From positions 17,908 through 81,907 of the IMG/VR virus record IMGVR_UViG_3300045974_000399: 64,000 nucleotides of DNA; one strand, written 5' to 3'. Shown here piece after piece: positions 50,568 through 58,461 of the stretch (position 1 is its first letter; each line of letters opens with the position of its first letter). The position numbers were made by a program, and so were the translations under genes. The DNA comes from a virus. The notes beneath the pieces were generated by a model. The model had not been told where the DNA came from. It saw nothing but the letters and a program-made list of their open reading frames with translations, and did not search any database.

Positions 50568-50945
50568 TTAGGTAATGCTGTGTAAAGCGGTTGTGGCTTC
50601 TGAGATGCAAGCACGTAACCTAAGTGAGTTCTCAAGGGTAGGATACAAGGCTTTTACGTTCTGGATTTTATCCAAAGCCTGAACCAAAACCATGTTGTTT
50701 TGCTCCTGAAGAACTGCATCTGCGGTGCGAAAAGCATCCATGTGATCCAGGGTAGATGACCCATTACACACCGCAGTAACACATAACATCATATCCATTA
50801 CCTTGTCCAACTCTGCTATTAGGAATCCGATTACCGAGCCGTGAGTTTCACCTTCTAGACCCTTGCCTTCACAAAGCACCGAAAGGTCATCTTGAACGTC
50901 CAGGTCGTCTTTCCAGCTTTTTATATCCGTGAGTTTCAGCACCAC
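50568..50945 (-). CDS. Small helical protein (125 aa), GTG start
   Basis: AAGGAG lies six bases before GTG at 50945; frames starting further upstream would run into the preceding gene. The chain is helical and neutral, without the shared leader. No family recognised. Confidence 0.6.
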   Translation of the reverse strand: MVLKLTDIKSWKDDLDVQDDLSVLCEGKGLEGETHGSVIGFLIAELDKVMDMMLCVTAVCNGSSTLDHMDAFRTADAVLQEQNNMVLVQALDKIQNVKALYPTLENSLRLRACISEATTALHSIT

Positions 50946-50961
50946 GCCGTTCTCCTTGTTA

Positions 50962-51921
50962 TTATTTCTTGATGGGCTTAACCATCGTGAAGTAGGTTGG
51001 ACTACCTGTTGCATACCCTGCTGCAATCAGAGCAGCCACTTCTTTCTTGGCGGGTTCTGCTCCTCCAGGGCCAATCATGGTCATCCACTTACCGCACTTG
51101 TAGAAACTGCTGTCCCCGCCGAAGTGGGAAATGGGCTTACCTTTAGACCAGTTCAGCAGGAACTCCGCTGACTGCTGTAAAGGAAATATGGCACCAGGTT
51201 TCACAGGTTTTTGTTTTTCTACCTTGACCCTGCGTACTTCAACCGTTGGCTTCTTGGGTATCTTGGGGGCCCTGACAGGCGCAGGCTTGGGGGAGTCCTG
51301 CTTAACGTTGATAGGGCCAGTGCCCTTAGTATCAACTTTAGTTTTGGACTTTGCGTTTTCCGCGGCTATCATGTCCTCAATCTTCTTTATTTCTTTATTC
51401 CAGTGAGCGATCTTGGTGCGGGATCCCTCTTTGGTGTCGATCTTCAGCATGGCCTTTGCCGAACGAAGTGACAGCTTCAGCATCTTCATACGGTCTGCCC
51501 CCCTCTCGTACTGCTTAGGGTGCTTGAGCTGATCTTTCCAGGCTTGGATAACCATAGGCGGAGTACCCTTTGGGGGCAGCTGGCCATTACTTATGAAGAA
51601 CTTCACCGCGGCGTCCATTTCTGCCCTGTCATAGCCCAAGTCTTTTTCTTTCCGCTTCACAGGGACCTTGACCGTGGTTTTTTCTCCAGCTGAGTCAAGC
51701 TTCTTCTGAAGAACCGCAACAGAAGACGTTGGCACAGCATTTGCAGACTTGAACGCCCGAACGGCTTCCTTGGCTGCTGTGATACGGATCTTGGACGCGC
51801 CTTTGGCTTTCAGGCCATCCAGCTTGGCCACAAGCTTCTCGTAGCGCTGCCGGAGTTTAAGCTTCTTTTTCAGCTCACGAGCATCTGCTGAAATCTCCAT
51901 TGTTAGTCGATGTATCTTCAT
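50962..51921 (-). CDS. Leader-bearing basic protein (319 aa)
   Basis: Leader-like MKIHRLTMEIS is followed by a basic helical hairpin shared with 50087-50482, a Lys/Pro-rich linker around 195-250, and a small C-terminal domain with 'FYKCGKWMTMIGPGG'. Composition suggests DNA binding or internal head protein. No family recognised. Confidence 0.7.
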   Translation of the reverse strand: MKIHRLTMEISADARELKKKLKLRQRYEKLVAKLDGLKAKGASKIRITAAKEAVRAFKSANAVPTSSVAVLQKKLDSAGEKTTVKVPVKRKEKDLGYDRAEMDAAVKFFISNGQLPPKGTPPMVIQAWKDQLKHPKQYERGADRMKMLKLSLRSAKAMLKIDTKEGSRTKIAHWNKEIKKIEDMIAAENAKSKTKVDTKGTGPINVKQDSPKPAPVRAPKIPKKPTVEVRRVKVEKQKPVKPGAIFPLQQSAEFLLNWSKGKPISHFGGDSSFYKCGKWMTMIGPGGAEPAKKEVAALIAAGYATGSPTYFTMVKPIKK

Positions 51922-51940
51922 CTCGTTGCTCTCCCTTTCA

Positions 51941-52270
51941 TCAAAATGGTTTTACATTAAGGACGGTGCCTTTCGTCCGTATGGTCTTTGTGCTTAAGCT
52001 TGCCCTAACCGTGACCTGAGCGGGAAGATTTGTATCACCCATCTCAAGACGGTATACATGTATGACCTGCATCGGAGTATCCCGAACAGTACTAGAGGTC
52101 TGTTTATACCCTTGGCCTTCCAGAAACTTACGAAGGCCAAGAAGTGTATCGTCACCGTCCAGAGGAGCAGAATAAATCTCCCCACGTTTTAGCACGGTAT
52201 CGGCAATTGTCCGTATGATCTTCATTGTCTCTCGACTAATCATTGAGCATTCTACTTTTAATACTCGCAT
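51941..52270 (-). CDS. Leader-bearing protein (109 aa)
   Basis: ATG 52270 (MRVLKVECSMI) follows AAGGAG. A GTG one codon upstream is less likely. An alpha/beta protein follows. No family recognised. Confidence 0.65.
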   Translation of the reverse strand: MRVLKVECSMISRETMKIIRTIADTVLKRGEIYSAPLDGDDTLLGLRKFLEGQGYKQTSSTVRDTPMQVIHVYRLEMGDTNLPAQVTVRASLSTKTIRTKGTVLNVKPF

Positions 52271-52279
52271 CACATCTCC

Positions 52280-53956
52280 TTATATCAGCGCCCAACTTTC
52301 TTTACCATTGACGAGTGGGTGTATTCCTCGGATTATTACCTCAGTAAATAGGTACGCAGGCGCCCACGTATCATAGGCCTCCGCTACCTTCTCAGGGTCA
52401 TCATATATCTGCTCACGCAGGTTAGAGTTCGGGACGTAGAATTTCTGATAGGCTCGGTAGCGCATGTCCCGAATAAACTTGGACAGTAGCCACTCTGGAA
52501 CCCACTCAAAACCCTTATTCGACTCCAATACTTCTAACGCTGGAACCTTTACCGAATGTATCCAGACGTTTTGACCAAACAGCGTATACTGAACATATGC
52601 TGCAGTAAGAATATGAGAAATGTAGGGATCTTCCCGCTCACGCATTATCTTCTTAAGTGCCACCCTAAGGTCTTTTGGGAGCTCAGAAAGGTCTTTCAAA
52701 GTGAGTCCAACGGCGTATGCCTTTTGTATCTGGTCAAATACATCACGGTCTTCAAAGCCCATACTATAGACATCCGCTTGGTGTATCAAAGACCCTAATC
52801 CTTCTTCTGGGGAAGGTGGCTCTTTATCCCGAGTTTTAGCCAGGATGGTTTTGTTGATTATGCCCTTCTTTGCTGCTTTCCTAAGCAAGGGAACAAGAGG
52901 ACTATCCTTAGCCCAAGGTTCTTTTTTGAGGTCATTGTAGGTTGTTTCGTCCTGATGCCGACGATCCAAGAAGCGGTATACGCGTAGCTGCTCAAGGGTC
53001 AAGTCTTCAGGAAGATCCAACTTCTTCTCAGCTTTTTCTTGGAATTTCCGGCCGTCCAGAAGCTCCTCCATCACCTTATCATCCACGCGCCCAACAAGAT
53101 CGAAGATCCTGGGATGAGATTTTACGCGCTTCAATAACTCCTGCTGAACCTTCTTGGAGGGCTTAAACCACTGAACGTTCTCAGGATCCGCGTTTACTGC
53201 ATCCAATTGAACCCGTTCTGTAGGACTCGGTAGGTATTTCAGATTTGCTTTGTTCTTGAAGTACGCTACTTCCTGCGCTTTGGGAGTAGGGTTAGTGATA
53301 TAGCGTATGGCCAGACCTTTCGGACTGGATTCAATAGCCAGCAGCTGTAGGTCTTCTGCAGGACGGTCATAGAACTCAATTGAAAGCCCATTGTTCTCGA
53401 TGGCCGCTCGAAGTACTTTCTTGGTTGGTTGGTCTATCAAGGATATAGCAGAGGGATGCGCCTTAACCGCCAACAGCTGTTGTGGTTCGGTTGGTCGTTC
53501 GATGAACTGAATTGCCAGGCCATTTGACTTCAACGCCAAAGCAATAGCATCGGCATGCGGGGATTTTATGTGCTGAATAGCAAATGGGTCGGACAACACA
53601 GCTGCTTTCTGCTGGTCACGCGTCGGGTTTTGTACGTACTGAATTGCTATACCATTCTGACGTAGGGCCTCCGAGATCAGACTATTGCTGGGTATCAAGA
53701 GATGCCTAAGCTGCAATCCGTCTTCACGGACCGCCGCCATATAATCTGCCTCTGTCGGAGCATGCAATTCTGAAATCAAGTCAGGTCGCTCCGTCAATGC
53801 TATCTTACGGAGGTCTTCATCAGGGTCCTTAAGCTGGAGAATATACTCAGGGTGACGAAGAAGGCGCGTGGACAACTCGTCCTTTGTAAGCGCGTTTATT
53901 TTTTCAGGCGTAAGCACCTTGGAGTGCTCACGATAACGTAGGCGTGTTACTCGCAT
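52280..53956 (-). CDS. Leader-bearing helical-repeat protein (558 aa)
   Basis: It begins MRVTRLRYREHSK. Residues ~35-290 contain about nine repeats of some 24 residues with the pattern 'AV-x-x-[NDP]-x-x-AIQ-x-I-x-x-PT-x-x-QQ', like the DUF4116 helical repeats. A charged middle and a C-terminal helical domain without a known family follow. Repeats of this kind form extended solenoids that bind proteins or nucleic acid. It is among the largest leader-bearing proteins, so a good candidate for a packaged internal protein. Confidence 0.7.
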   Translation of the reverse strand: MRVTRLRYREHSKVLTPEKINALTKDELSTRLLRHPEYILQLKDPDEDLRKIALTERPDLISELHAPTEADYMAAVREDGLQLRHLLIPSNSLISEALRQNGIAIQYVQNPTRDQQKAAVLSDPFAIQHIKSPHADAIALALKSNGLAIQFIERPTEPQQLLAVKAHPSAISLIDQPTKKVLRAAIENNGLSIEFYDRPAEDLQLLAIESSPKGLAIRYITNPTPKAQEVAYFKNKANLKYLPSPTERVQLDAVNADPENVQWFKPSKKVQQELLKRVKSHPRIFDLVGRVDDKVMEELLDGRKFQEKAEKKLDLPEDLTLEQLRVYRFLDRRHQDETTYNDLKKEPWAKDSPLVPLLRKAAKKGIINKTILAKTRDKEPPSPEEGLGSLIHQADVYSMGFEDRDVFDQIQKAYAVGLTLKDLSELPKDLRVALKKIMREREDPYISHILTAAYVQYTLFGQNVWIHSVKVPALEVLESNKGFEWVPEWLLSKFIRDMRYRAYQKFYVPNSNLREQIYDDPEKVAEAYDTWAPAYLFTEVIIRGIHPLVNGKESWALI

Positions 53957-53988
53957 CTTCAGCTCCCTTTGAACACGGGGGGTGGTTG

Positions 53989-54429
53989 TTACATTTCTTC
54001 CATGTACTCTGCTACCAAGGCAACAACCTTCTTGGAATGCCCTTGACTCCAGGCATGACAGAATTGAGTGCGCTGCTCCGGATTATCCAGCATGTACTGA
54101 TTGAAACCAGAAGTGAAGTCCGTTACTTCTACCGGAAGTCGCGCAGAACCTTTTGCGTTGCCCCCGAGCAAGATCCTTGCCATCCGTACTTCAGCAGGGT
54201 CAATGTCATTCTCATCAATCGAGTCCTGCCCGTATACATCCTCTAGGAGTCTTTTCCGGTCTTCTTTTGAAGCCGCATCAGCAAGCTTCTTACACTCAGC
54301 CCGATGCCAGCGCGTAAGCTCATCACCCTGGCCACTACCTAGAACGTCCAGCCATGCTTCTCTTAAGGCCTCGTAGCTCTCGGTGCCTACGGCTGCTGTC
54401 TCTTGAATTGATACGGTTACGCGTCTCAT
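53989..54429 (-). CDS. Leader-bearing protein (146 aa)
   Basis: It begins MRRVTVSIQETAAVG, nearly identical in pattern to the start of the gene at 62891-63772 (MRRVTLSSVETAAVA). An acidic helical domain follows. No family recognised. Confidence 0.7.
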   Translation of the reverse strand: MRRVTVSIQETAAVGTESYEALREAWLDVLGSGQGDELTRWHRAECKKLADAASKEDRKRLLEDVYGQDSIDENDIDPAEVRMARILLGGNAKGSARLPVEVTDFTSGFNQYMLDNPEQRTQFCHAWSQGHSKKVVALVAEYMEEM

Positions 54430-54454
54430 GTCTTAATCTCCTTATGTACGTTAG

Positions 54455-54721
54455 TTATTCCTGAATAAGGGTTGCAAGCTCTAAGCTATTAGAGCCCACC
54501 AGTTCTCTGAGCAGCATTCTAGCCGTGCCCAAGGCGCTGGGTGGGTCCAACTCACGCTTTGACTCGATGTTCAGCGTAATCAGCGAGGTTTGGGTAAGTC
54601 CGGCAGAAACTATTCCAGCCAAGCCTTTGGGTTTGTAGTCGGTCTTCTTAAGGCGAAGTGTCACCATGTAGTTGTAGTTCTCGATGCCTGCGGTAGCCTG
54701 CTGCAAAGTTACGCGTCTCAT
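54455..54721 (-). CDS. Internal in-frame gene starting at the second leader (88 aa)
   Basis: ATG 54721 sits behind GGAGG and begins MRRVTLQQATAGIE. It would make the C-terminal part of the 184-aa gene as an independent leader-bearing protein. Confidence 0.5.
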   Translation of the reverse strand: MRRVTLQQATAGIENYNYMVTLRLKKTDYKPKGLAGIVSAGLTQTSLITLNIESKRELDPPSALGTARMLLRELVGSNSLELATLIQE

Positions 54722-55009
54722 TTCTACGTCCTCCGAGATATGTTGATACTGTTGTTGGTGTCGTTTCAATCTGGCTACTGACAGCATAACCAGGCGCACA
54801 AGCTCATTACGACCCACTGTCCCTGCCCTGCTGGGTACTAGTCGGAAGTTTTTATACATACTGTCCAGGATGTCCATGATTTTCCGTGTAGACTTTCCTT
54901 CCTGAAGGAACTCCTTTGCTTCCTCGTCTACATCAACCAAGGTGGTTGTTCCCAGATCATTCTCCACACGGACTTTCGTTTCGGCAAAAGCAAGGGCCAA
55001 GTGTCTCAT
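54455..55009 (-). CDS. Two-in-one leader-bearing protein (184 aa)
   Basis: It begins MRHLALAFAETK. At residue 97 the same reading frame contains a second leader, MRRVTLQQATAG, with its own Shine-Dalgarno sequence (CGGAGG) nine bases before that ATG (54721). The gene may therefore yield a 184-residue protein and an 88-residue C-terminal product. The two halves look like separate small domains that were joined by loss of a stop. No family recognised. Confidence 0.65.
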   Translation of the reverse strand: MRHLALAFAETKVRVENDLGTTTLVDVDEEAKEFLQEGKSTRKIMDILDSMYKNFRLVPSRAGTVGRNELVRLVMLSVARLKRHQQQYQHISEDVEMRRVTLQQATAGIENYNYMVTLRLKKTDYKPKGLAGIVSAGLTQTSLITLNIESKRELDPPSALGTARMLLRELVGSNSLELATLIQE

Positions 55010-55021
55010 TACGCATACTCC

Positions 55022-55186
55022 TTATGTGTTCCTACTTCGTTTTTGCCATGTTACTGCCACAGCCAAAATAACTATCAATAGCACTAGCTCTGATTCAATG
55101 ATTGTATCCACGCTGTATCCCGCAGTTACAAGTAAAAGGAATAAGATTGTTCCTACTATTACCGCGGCTATAATTTTAAGTAACAT
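55022..55186 (-). CDS. Small membrane protein (54 aa)
   Basis: ATG 55186 follows AGGAG. Two hydrophobic helices ('IIAAVIVGTILFLLLVTAG', 'LVLLIVILAVAVTW') are joined by a short acidic loop, with a basic C-terminal end. Holins and small membrane effectors look like this, but there is no lysin next to it. Confidence 0.65.
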   Translation of the reverse strand: MLLKIIAAVIVGTILFLLLVTAGYSVDTIIESELVLLIVILAVAVTWQKRSRNT

Positions 55187-55252
55187 CCGTATCTCCTGTG
55201 AAGGTCGGTGCCCCTTCGACAAGCGCGGAAATATCTTAGGGGCGGGGGGTTC

Positions 55253-55432
55253 TTAGTGGAAATTAGTTACCAATATCAGAAGAAAAGCAGTGGCTACAGC
55301 TAGGTATTCCGGATATTGATTGAGCAATCTTTGGACATTAGCACCACGCCTAAACAGCGGTGTAGTAACTATTGACCCAAGTTTATCCAAGGCTGGTCCA
55401 AACACTCTATCCACTTTCGTAAACAAGGCCAT
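55253..55432 (-). CDS. Small membrane-anchored protein (59 aa)
   Basis: ATG 55432 follows AAAGGAG. A basic amphipathic N-terminal half is followed by one hydrophobic C-terminal helix ('YLAVATAFLLILVTNF'). It is adjacent to the other small membrane protein, and they may act together. No family recognised. Confidence 0.65.
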   Translation of the reverse strand: MALFTKVDRVFGPALDKLGSIVTTPLFRRGANVQRLLNQYPEYLAVATAFLLILVTNFH

Positions 55433-55465
55433 TTGGTATCTCCTTTCGTGTAGGATATGCGTCAT

Positions 55466-55858
55466 TTATTCCGCGCTTGGGGATGCTGTGGGCACCCCTT
55501 TTCTGACTATCACCCGGAGAGCTTCGTTACGCCAAGGTTTTGTTATGTAATGGTGTATCTGATTTGTCCGAACAGCGCGCTGTAAAAGTGGACGTGCTGC
55601 AAAGCCCGAAAGTATTATCCGGAGCGCAGTGGGAACAAGATCACGTACCTGACGGAGCAGTACTAGCCCGTCCATCACAGGCATCCTGTAGTCTGCTATT
55701 ACTGCAAATACATTTTGGTCCATGGTAATTAAGTCAATTGCTTCTTGACCAGACAGCAAAGGACGTACTTGGTAGGGCTCACTACGGAATGTCCGACAGA
55801 GCGCGGTTAAAATCAGCGGTTCATCATCAACTAGTATCAGTATCGGTCGGGGGTCCAT
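55466..55858 (-). CDS. Stand-alone response regulator receiver domain
   Basis: At 130 aa this is a complete CheY-like receiver: acidic pair Asp11-Asp12, phospho-acceptor Asp56 ('IADYRMPVMDG'), Ser84 ('ILSGFA') and Lys107 ('YITKPW'). No output domain follows. It could take phosphate from a host histidine kinase or compete with a host regulator; the 'DYRMPVMDG...ITKPW' type is common in bacterial single-domain and RpfG-like regulators. It lacks the shared leader. The promoter-like motif is immediately upstream. Confidence 0.9.
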   Translation of the reverse strand: MDPRPILILVDDEPLILTALCRTFRSEPYQVRPLLSGQEAIDLITMDQNVFAVIADYRMPVMDGLVLLRQVRDLVPTALRIILSGFAARPLLQRAVRTNQIHHYITKPWRNEALRVIVRKGVPTASPSAE

Positions 55859-55872
55859 GTGCCCTCCTTTCC

Positions 55873-55885
55873 CCTAAAATTACGA
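55873..55885 (-). promoter_or_regulatory. Recurring promoter-like motif before the response regulator
   Basis: The coding strand reads TCGTAATTTTAGG, identical over 13 bases to the copy before the portal. It is followed by GAAAGGAGGG and the response regulator ATG. Confidence 0.5.
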
Positions 55886-55912
55886 TTCTATCGGGTTTCC
55901 ACTAACCAAAGA

Positions 55913-55941
55913 AGGCCCCCACCCACTCGGGGTAGAGGCCT
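55913..55941 (-). terminator. Terminator after the 75-aa gene
   Basis: A 12-base-pair stem with two G-T pairs and a five-base loop is followed on the minus strand by TTCTTT. It separates the right-hand genes from the response regulator transcript. Confidence 0.7.
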
Positions 55942-55949
55942 ATCTACTG

Positions 55950-56177
55950 TTACTTCTTTCGGCCTTCTGGCCAAATTTTCTCTTCCGTCAGAAGATATCC
56001 CTTGTTAGTCAGACCAACCAGGGTAACGTACATCCGAGTTAGAGCCCTCTCCGCGGAGAGGTGTTTCTGGTCGATCTTGTAGAGCAATACTCGCATCTCG
56101 GCTACTGCTTGCTCGTACACATCCTGCTTACTTGGCTGTGGTTCAGATGGCGAAACAACTTTTTTGGTCGGTGGCAT
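55950..56177 (-). CDS. Small helical protein (75 aa)
   Basis: A Pro/Ser-rich first 18 residues are followed by two helices. No leader and no family recognised. Confidence 0.6.
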   Translation of the reverse strand: MPPTKKVVSPSEPQPSKQDVYEQAVAEMRVLLYKIDQKHLSAERALTRMYVTLVGLTNKGYLLTEEKIWPEGRKK

Positions 56178-56222
56178 GATGAACCCCCTGCTTTGGATTT
56201 GCCTTCACCACCTTATTTACAG

Positions 56223-57038
56223 TTATTTTTTCGCGGTCTTCATGGTCTTCTTTGCAATCATACGCTGAGGAGCAATCTTGTTGAGTAGGGTCCGGAGTTT
56301 TTCGGCACGAGCTTCTTTCTTACCCATTGCCTGCTGATAGGCAGCATTAGCATCGTCAATCGTTTTCTGAACGGTGCTCTTGGCAACCTGGATCTCGGCC
56401 TGGAGTTTCTTAAGCTCCGCCTGGAGCGCCTTGATCTTGTCCTTGGGGTACTTCTCGTCCTGAGCGGTCTTTCCCTGCAGGGGCTTAAGGTACTCGTTAA
56501 TCAACTTGACGTCCACTTTGGGAGCCACTTTGATCTTCTTGGCCGTCAGCTGCTCCTTGATGATCCTTTGAGCTTCTTTCAGACATTTCTCCGCGGTAAC
56601 CTTGGGATCAGCCTTGTACGCGGCGGAAATCATCTTGTCCACCAGAGGACGCACCTTTGCCCATGCCCGCATATCCTCGGTCATAGGTTTGTCTACCTTA
56701 CCTACATTCCGCTTCTTACTAGCGGCTGCCGCATCTTTAGGGGCCTTGGCTGCCGCAGGTTTAGGGGCTTTCCACGCTTTGCCACTCAACTGCTTGTACT
56801 TACCCAGGATATCGGAATGATCTCCGGTAGTTGGGATAACCACAGCCATTAACTTCTTTACCTGGTCAGAAAGACGACCTTCTCGCGTTTCCAGGGCCTC
56901 ACGGGTATCGTCATCAACGTCCCCATCCAGCTTGCCTTGAACTCTTTCCCAGTCGGATAGGGCTTTGTTAAGCTCCCTCTCCGTTACCGCAGGGCTGGGC
57001 TTCTTTACGGCACTTGTTTCCAGCATTACCTTTCGCAT
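56223..57038 (-). CDS. Leader-bearing coiled-coil protein (271 aa)
   Basis: ATG 57038 (MRKVMLETSAVKK) follows GAGGAG; earlier in-frame starts lack a site and would overlap the upstream gene. It is Lys/Ala-rich with helical segments and a long coiled coil near residues 205-255 ('IKALQAELKKLQAEIQVAKS'). G/C-ending codons are common. A nucleic-acid-binding internal protein is plausible. Confidence 0.7.
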   Translation of the reverse strand: MRKVMLETSAVKKPSPAVTERELNKALSDWERVQGKLDGDVDDDTREALETREGRLSDQVKKLMAVVIPTTGDHSDILGKYKQLSGKAWKAPKPAAAKAPKDAAAASKKRNVGKVDKPMTEDMRAWAKVRPLVDKMISAAYKADPKVTAEKCLKEAQRIIKEQLTAKKIKVAPKVDVKLINEYLKPLQGKTAQDEKYPKDKIKALQAELKKLQAEIQVAKSTVQKTIDDANAAYQQAMGKKEARAEKLRTLLNKIAPQRMIAKKTMKTAKK

Positions 57039-57051
57039 TGTTCTCTCCTCT

Positions 57052-57513
57052 TCATAGTGAGTTATGGAATTCAGCCTGTCTGGCTTTGGTTTCGTTGTCA
57101 TATTGCAATCGCCGTTTCTTCTCTGCTCTTTGGAACGCCCTGATGGCTGTAACGGTGTTCCCAACAACTACCTCAAGCTCGGTGATAACGCCCTTCAAAG
57201 TGAGACCAGGCGCCAAGGGTTTGGGCGGTCCTATGTTGGAGTTAGTCTGAGTGGTCTCCTGCAACTGGAAGACATAGCGCCCATTCCGGTAGCTAATGGA
57301 CACAGCTATGTTCTGCGCAAGCTGGACCGTGAGGTTAGACACTCCGTGACCCAGCTGTCCACCTTTGGAGATATACTGGACGCCCTTTATATCCTTCTTG
57401 TTCAGGGCGTCATGTAGTTGCTCCAGGGCCTTGCCTCCAACGTTCTTTGCTTTGGGCATAACCATCGACATTAAATTCTCTACTTCCTTCTTTGCCAAAG
57501 TTGTACATCTCAT
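57052..57513 (-). CDS. Leader-bearing protein (153 aa)
   Basis: It begins MRCTTLAKKEVEN. An alpha/beta N-terminal part is followed by a basic C-terminal helix ('AFQRAEKKRRLQYDNETKA'). No family recognised. Confidence 0.65.
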   Translation of the reverse strand: MRCTTLAKKEVENLMSMVMPKAKNVGGKALEQLHDALNKKDIKGVQYISKGGQLGHGVSNLTVQLAQNIAVSISYRNGRYVFQLQETTQTNSNIGPPKPLAPGLTLKGVITELEVVVGNTVTAIRAFQRAEKKRRLQYDNETKARQAEFHNSL

Positions 57514-57516
57514 CTT

Positions 57517-57963
57517 TTATTCTCCTTTGGGAGTGACGACCAGTTCGTAGCGGTTTTCCTTATCCACTACTTTAAGGGCCCGTATGTTTCCACGGATGAT
57601 TGCCAGTATTTTCTTGATCTCCAGCCGTGGGTTCTTTTTCTGAAGTTTCACTTCGGGCTTCGTTCGGATGATACCCAACGTCCGTGCGTACTTACGGCCA
57701 GCAGGCGTGATCTTGATCTCACCAGGGATGGGCCGCGTCTTCTTCGCGTACTCTTTTTTCACCAGCCATTGCAGGGCCTGCTGGACAGTCTTGGACCTGT
57801 CACGGACCGAGTGAATGCCCATGCTGTAGCCTCGGCCGCTGACCAAGTCCGCCAGGATCTCTCGTATTGCTTTGTCCATCTTTGGACTGCCACCCAACTG
57901 GCGTGTATTCACCTTAGGGGTGGGATCTACTTTAGGCGTAGCGGCCAAGACTACTTTTCGCAT
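57517..57963 (-). CDS. Leader-bearing protein, possible winged helix (148 aa)
   Basis: Leader MRKVVLAATPK is followed by a helix-turn-helix-like region ('TVQQALQWLVKKEYAKKTR') and a 'ITPAGRKYARTLG' wing typical of winged-helix proteins. DNA binding is likely, but it is uncertain whether it is a regulator or a packaged protein. Confidence 0.65.
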   Translation of the reverse strand: MRKVVLAATPKVDPTPKVNTRQLGGSPKMDKAIREILADLVSGRGYSMGIHSVRDRSKTVQQALQWLVKKEYAKKTRPIPGEIKITPAGRKYARTLGIIRTKPEVKLQKKNPRLEIKKILAIIRGNIRALKVVDKENRYELVVTPKGE

Positions 57964-57976
57964 GTTAGGCTCCTAT

Positions 57977-58456
57977 TCAGTCGAGTTGTCCTTCAATTTC
58001 TTCTGGGGTTATCGTTCGGTAATAGTCACCCGGGCACATTAAGACTTCCCCGTCAGTCGTGTACCCTACACCAAACGGGTCGTCCTTTGGTAGGTGATTA
58101 AGTTGGGCATACAGCTCAATGTTCACCACAATCTGCTCTGGCTCAACGTCTCTCTCAAGCACGACAGGGTTGTCCATATCATCGGAATAGCTTGCGGCTA
58201 CCTCTGGGTCGGTAGTCCAACTTTGAAGAGGAACCTTCCTGGTCTTAACTTCAGTACCTTTACGCAGAGCTCTGACCTGTGAGTCCGTTAGGTTTTGAGC
58301 TCTGTATAAAGGCCCTTTGGCCGAACGATACTTAGCTGCAACCATATTCCGGTTTATGCGGTTGGGACTATCCGGGTCTTCCAGCCAAGCTTTAATCAGC
58401 TCATACAGTTCATCCTCTGATGCCTGCTCTTCAAACCGAATAGTCAATTTCCGCAT
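57977..58456 (-). CDS. ADP-ribosyltransferase-like protein with leader
   Basis: ATG 58456 (MRKLTIRFEEQAS) follows GGAG; longer in-frame readings would overlap the upstream gene. The 159 residues show the R-S-E pattern of the ADP-ribosyltransferase fold. Arg52 is in 'PLYRAQNL', Ser79 in 'LQSWTTDPEVAASY', and Glu137 in 'TDGEVLMCPGDYY'. The residue two before the glutamate is Asp, where many toxins have Glu or Gln, so the target residue is uncertain. T4 packages the transferase Alt in its head using a leader; here too the enzyme carries the shared leader. Confidence 0.75.
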   Translation of the reverse strand: MRKLTIRFEEQASEDELYELIKAWLEDPDSPNRINRNMVAAKYRSAKGPLYRAQNLTDSQVRALRKGTEVKTRKVPLQSWTTDPEVAASYSDDMDNPVVLERDVEPEQIVVNIELYAQLNHLPKDDPFGVGYTTDGEVLMCPGDYYRTITPEEIEGQLD

Positions 58457-58461
58457 GATGG

